NCBI GenBank assembly: GCA_023701125.1 | Contig: JAMPXO010000043.1 | Location: 1-36,371, forward strand | Reading direction: 5' to 3' | From: Vicinamibacteria bacterium | GTDB lineage: Bacteria > Acidobacteriota > Vicinamibacteria > Fen-336 | Length of the DNA: 36,371 bases | In this document: piece after piece, positions 33,592 through 36,371 of the stretch | Numbering within the stretch: the stretch's first letter is position 1 | How the letters are laid out: every line of letters starts with the position of its first letter | The notes under the pieces: generated by a model | Database searches by the model: none | What the model saw: only the letters and a program-made list of their open reading frames with translations | What the model was told of the DNA's origin: nothing | Made by a program: the position numbers and the translations under genes

Positions 33592-34638
33592 TCAGGCGCG
33601 CAGCAGTTCCTGCACGGCCTGCTCCCAGGTGTGGCTGCGGGAGGTGGCCAGCGCGCCCTGGCCGAGGCGCTCCGCCTCGTGCACGTCGGCCATCGCGTCG
33701 AGCGCCTCCGCCATCGCCTGCGGGTCCGCGCTCGCCACCCGGCCGTTCGCGCCCGAGACGACCAGTTCCGCGGGACCGCCGCTGTCGGGGGCCGTGATCA
33801 CCGCCTTGGCCGAGCGGAACGCCTCCTGGGTGACGAACCCGAAGTCCTCGTTCCAGGGCGCGAAGAAGACCGCCCGGCAACGCGCGTAGTGGTCGACCAG
33901 GGCCGCGTCGTCGATCGCGCCCAGCAGTTCCACCCGCCCCTCGAGCCCGAGCTCGCGGATGCGGGCACGCAGCTTCGGCTCGTCTTCGCCGCTGCCCGCG
34001 ATCTTCACGCCGAGCGAGCCGTTCTTCATCAGGCCGGCCGCTTCGACCAGCAGGTCCAGGCGCTTCAGCGGGTGCAGCCGCGAGACCGCGAACACGTAGT
34101 CGCCGTAGCCGTCGCAGCGGTACGGCCGCTCCGGCGCCGGTGGATAGAGCAGGTCCGAGCCGATGCCGCCGAAGCGCTGCAGCCGAGCCTGGATCGTCTT
34201 CGACTGGGCGACCAGCCGGGTCACGTTGCTGCGCAGCAGGTAGCCGTCGAGGGCGTGGAAGAGCTGCCGGCGCACGCCCTCCTTCAGCTTGCCCTTGCGC
34301 CCGAGCCCCCGCGTGAAGCGCTCCCACAGGTCGTAGTACTCGCGCATCCGGTGGTTGAGCCAGCAGACGTGACGCGGGTGGCGCACGGCGTAGGACGGGA
34401 AGCGGAAGCTGACGACGTGGTCGACGGGGTGGCCGTCCGCGGTCAGCCCGACGTCGGTCAGCCACGTCGCCGTGTAGGCCGAGAGCTGGCGGCCGAAGCG
34501 GTTCTGCGGCGTCACCAGCACCTCGGCGAGGTAGCCCGCGCGCCGGAACGCCGCGGCGGTCTCCTCGGCGATCACCATGTGGCCGCCGCGCACGAACAGC
34601 GCGCCGGAGGTGACGACGAGGACGCGGCGGACGCTCAC
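33592..34638 (-). CDS. Family 4 glycosyltransferase
   Basis: 348-residue GT-B glycosyltransferase (GT4), cytosolic or membrane-associated, transferring a sugar from a nucleotide-sugar to a growing glycan. The N-terminal half opens [17 protein letters not shown]; the C-terminal nucleotide-sugar half has [19 protein letters not shown] and the EDFGFVTQE acidic motif (EX7E). The start GTG 34636-34638 overlaps the acyltransferase stop (GTGA), so the two genes are coupled. Together they suggest a polysaccharide or lipid-linked glycan pathway; sugar specificity cannot be read from the sequence. Confidence 0.9.
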   Translation of the reverse strand: MSVRRVLVVTSGALFVRGGHMVIAEETAAAFRRAGYLAEVLVTPQNRFGRQLSAYTATWLTDVGLTADGHPVDHVVSFRFPSYAVRHPRHVCWLNHRMREYYDLWERFTRGLGRKGKLKEGVRRQLFHALDGYLLRSNVTRLVAQSKTIQARLQRFGGIGSDLLYPPAPERPYRCDGYGDYVFAVSRLHPLKRLDLLVEAAGLMKNGSLGVKIAGSGEDEPKLRARIRELGLEGRVELLGAIDDAALVDHYARCRAVFFAPWNEDFGFVTQEAFRSAKAVITAPDSGGPAELVVSGANGRVASADPQAMAEALDAMADVHEAERLGQGALATSRSHTWEQAVQELLRA

Positions 34639-35426
34639 TCGCTCGCGGGCGCGGCCGGCTCGCCGCCGCGGGTGCGGATCACGCGGGCGGGCACGCCGGC
34701 GGCCACGGCGCCCGCCGGCAGGTCCTTCGCGACCACCGCGTTGGCGCCGACCACGACGTCGTCGCCGAGCGTCACGCCGTCGAGCACCTTGGCGCCCGTG
34801 CCCAACCACACCCGCTTGCCGAGCGCGATGCCCTTCGAGCTGCGCTCCTGCTTCGTGATCGGCACCCCGGACTCGTCGAAGGCATGGCCGCCGCCGACCA
34901 GGTAGGTGTAGGCCGCGAACAGCCCGTACTCGCCCACCTCGACCCGCGAGCCGCTGAAGATCTCGCTCTGGAAGCCGATGTTGACGTGGTCGCCGAGGAC
35001 GATGTCGCCGTCCTTGCACGAGAGGATGGTGCCGCGGCCGAGAAACACGCCGCGGCCGACGTCGATGCCGCGGTTGGAGGCGCCCTTGGCGTCGAGCACG
35101 CACAGGTCGTCGACGACGACGCCGTCGCCGATCCGGACCTTGCCGGGATGGCGCAGCACGACCCCGGCACCGAACGTCACGCCCTTGCCGCAACTCCCCA
35201 GCAGCAGCGGGTAGGCGAGCTTGCGGAGCACCAGCCCGAGCGCGCCGGGGACCCACGAGGTGAGCGTGACCACGAGTTCGTGGAGAATCAGGGCGCCGAG
35301 CGAGCGGGAGCCCACGACCAGGTCCTGGTATTTCGCGAGCGCGGACCCGCCGGTGCCGAGGGCGTCCTGAATGCCCAACGGCCGTCCGCCGGGCAGGCCT
35401 CCGGGAGTGTGCGCGCTTTGACCCAT
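34635..35426 (-). CDS. Hexapeptide-repeat acyltransferase (left-handed beta-helix)
   Basis: About 263 residues. After an N-terminal helical region of about 75 residues ([16 protein letters not shown] and following) come many hexapeptide turns of an LbH acyltransferase, such as [27 protein letters not shown] and [13 protein letters not shown], with the usual [11 protein letters not shown] loop, where His is the likely catalytic base. It probably O-acetylates a polysaccharide or lipid-linked sugar. The start is uncertain: ATG 35424-35426 is used here, but ATG 35445-35447 adds seven residues and overlaps the divergent lipoprotein start. Neither has a good Shine-Dalgarno. Confidence 0.85.
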   Translation of the reverse strand: MGQSAHTPGGLPGGRPLGIQDALGTGGSALAKYQDLVVGSRSLGALILHELVVTLTSWVPGALGLVLRKLAYPLLLGSCGKGVTFGAGVVLRHPGKVRIGDGVVVDDLCVLDAKGASNRGIDVGRGVFLGRGTILSCKDGDIVLGDHVNIGFQSEIFSGSRVEVGEYGLFAAYTYLVGGGHAFDESGVPITKQERSSKGIALGKRVWLGTGAKVLDGVTLGDDVVVGANAVVAKDLPAGAVAAGVPARVIRTRGGEPAAPASE

Positions 35427-35445
35427 CGTCGGAACGAACAGTAGC

Positions 35446-36371
35446 ATGAGGCATTTGCAGCGACCGCCGTCGCTTACAGCCCGCCTCCTGGCCGCCGCTC
35501 TCGCCACTCTCGCCGCCCTCGCGGCCTGTGGCGGGGGGTCCACGACCCCCACCCCGACACCGACGACGACGCTGAGCCCGCAACTCCCGGCGCGACCGAC
35601 CGCGGTGGCGCCCACGTCCGGAGCGACCGCCACGACGGACGACGTCACGTTCACCGTCCGCAACGCGAACGGCTTCGACCAGGGCCAGGCCGAGTACACG
35701 TTCCGGCTGACGACGGCCTCGGGCACCCACACGATCTCCACAGCGCGGGTTGCCGCCGGCTCCGGCACCACGTCGACGACGCTGCGCGTCCCGCGCGGCA
35801 TGTCGCTGCTGTGGTCGGTGCGCGCCGTCGCGAACAACGGCCAGGCCGTGGAGTCGGACGTCTTCCGCGTCAGCGGCGCCGCCGTCGCCTGCGGCAGCAC
35901 CGGCAACGCCTACGCGAAGCAGGTGCTGGACTGGTTCATCCCCGCCTGCTCGCTCGCCCGCAACCGCTACAACGACGTGGAGACCGTGGTCGGTCCGCCC
36001 GACTCCCAGGGCTCGGTGGCGAACGGCCTCACGGGCGTCGTCAGCCTCGGCAACCAGGGCTGGGTCGACGTCGACATGGAGCGTTGCGCGGTCGACGGCC
36101 CGGGCCCCGACGTGCGGGTCTTCCAGCGCGCCTCGTTCGAGGAAGTGACCCTGTTCGCGGCGGGCACGCCCGACGGGCCGTGGCTCAAGCTCGGCGACCG
36201 CGTGCCGTGCGGCTTCCTCTTGCTGCCCGGCCTGCGCAGCGGCTACTGCGAGTTCGACCTCGCGGCCTTCGAGATCACGGAAGCGCGATACTTCAGGATC
36301 GAGGATGGCGAGCACTACCCGTGCGAGCTGGCCGAGACCGACAGCGAAGGCGCGGAGATCGACGCCATCGA
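35446..36371 (+). CDS. Surface lipoprotein with Fn3-like and discoidin-like domains, partial
   Basis: The frame is open to the end of the window: about 308 residues are visible. A lipoprotein signal (LAALAAC lipobox after an Ala/Leu core) is followed by a Thr/Pro linker (GSTTPTPTPTTT), an Fn3-like beta region with SGATATTDDVTFTVRN, then a beta-sandwich-like domain from about residue 165 with VSLGNQGWVDVDM, PGPDVRVF and RYFRIED, ending in EIDAI. This pattern resembles the beta-sandwich seen in many surface proteins (discoidin or calcium-binding type). It should be anchored in the outer membrane and face the periplasm or surface. Its start codon is 19 bp from the acyltransferase start on the other strand. 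Confidence 0.8.
   Translation, partial: MRHLQRPPSLTARLLAAALATLAALAACGGGSTTPTPTPTTTLSPQLPARPTAVAPTSGATATTDDVTFTVRNANGFDQGQAEYTFRLTTASGTHTISTARVAAGSGTTSTTLRVPRGMSLLWSVRAVANNGQAVESDVFRVSGAAVACGSTGNAYAKQVLDWFIPACSLARNRYNDVETVVGPPDSQGSVANGLTGVVSLGNQGWVDVDMERCAVDGPGPDVRVFQRASFEEVTLFAAGTPDGPWLKLGDRVPCGFLLLPGLRSGYCEFDLAAFEITEARYFRIEDGEHYPCELAETDSEGAEIDAI

Noticed and set aside
31903-34905. 1000-residue plus-strand open frame, and a similar 970-residue frame at 26875-29787
   Set aside because: Antisense to the mutase and glycosyltransferase (and to valS); His/Arg/Gln-rich composition and no domain.

Overview
High-GC bacterial chromosome segment. Almost every gene lies on the minus strand in tightly packed, often 4-nt-overlapping operons; only the genes at 2-616, 3446-3946 and 35446-36371 and one tRNA are on the plus strand. 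There are no phage, IS, CRISPR or plasmid genes. A Gram-negative envelope is implied by an outer-membrane barrel protein and two lipoproteins. DUF4388/TPR proteins, an NtrC-like EPS-type regulator, an FrzS/RomR-like long-linker response regulator and the nadC-birA-coaX block make an Acidobacteriota-like organism (perhaps Thermoanaerobaculia) my best guess; this is inference, not demonstrated.

Layout. (1) 1-3.9 kb: end of an unassigned alpha-helical protein, gmd (GDP-mannose 4,6-dehydratase), a 417-bp regulatory gap, a sigma-54-dependent response regulator and a small divergent lipoprotein. (2) 4-7 kb: S41 C-terminal processing protease followed by an exported HEAT-repeat protein. (3) 7-10 kb: NitT/TauT-type ABC importer made of a fused double permease, an ATPase and a detached AAA-associated domain protein. 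(4) 10-11.2 kb: outer-membrane barrel protein and divergent tRNA-Cys / tRNA-Gly with clear promoters. (5) 11.3-20.1 kb: one long likely operon, DUF1844 - TPR/zinc membrane protein - DUF4388 - ribF - STAS - RsbW - RsbU - cysS - yraN, which combines an RsbU/RsbW/STAS partner-switching module with housekeeping genes. (6) 20.2-29.7 kb: valS - nadC-like - birA - coaX - conserved unknown - RlmD-type methyltransferase - comEC. (7) 29.8-33.5 kb: long-linker response regulator and a split B12-dependent acyl-CoA mutase. (8) 33.6-36.4 kb: family-4 glycosyltransferase, hexapeptide acyltransferase, and the start of a surface lipoprotein.

Most interesting points. The gap upstream of gmd carries a complete sigma-54 layout (palindromic enhancer-like site, exact IHF-consensus match, GG-N10-GC promoter), and the predicted start falls on the base of a long hairpin, with a T-tract 155 nt downstream: a candidate sigma-54-dependent small RNA beside an NtrC-type regulator gene. 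The NadC in the NAD/biotin/CoA operon has lost most catalytic residues. The 'methylmalonyl-CoA mutase' carries the Phe/Gln specificity pair of isobutyryl-CoA mutase at exactly the right spacing. yraN appears to start at CTG. The partner-switching module has no sigma factor gene next to it.
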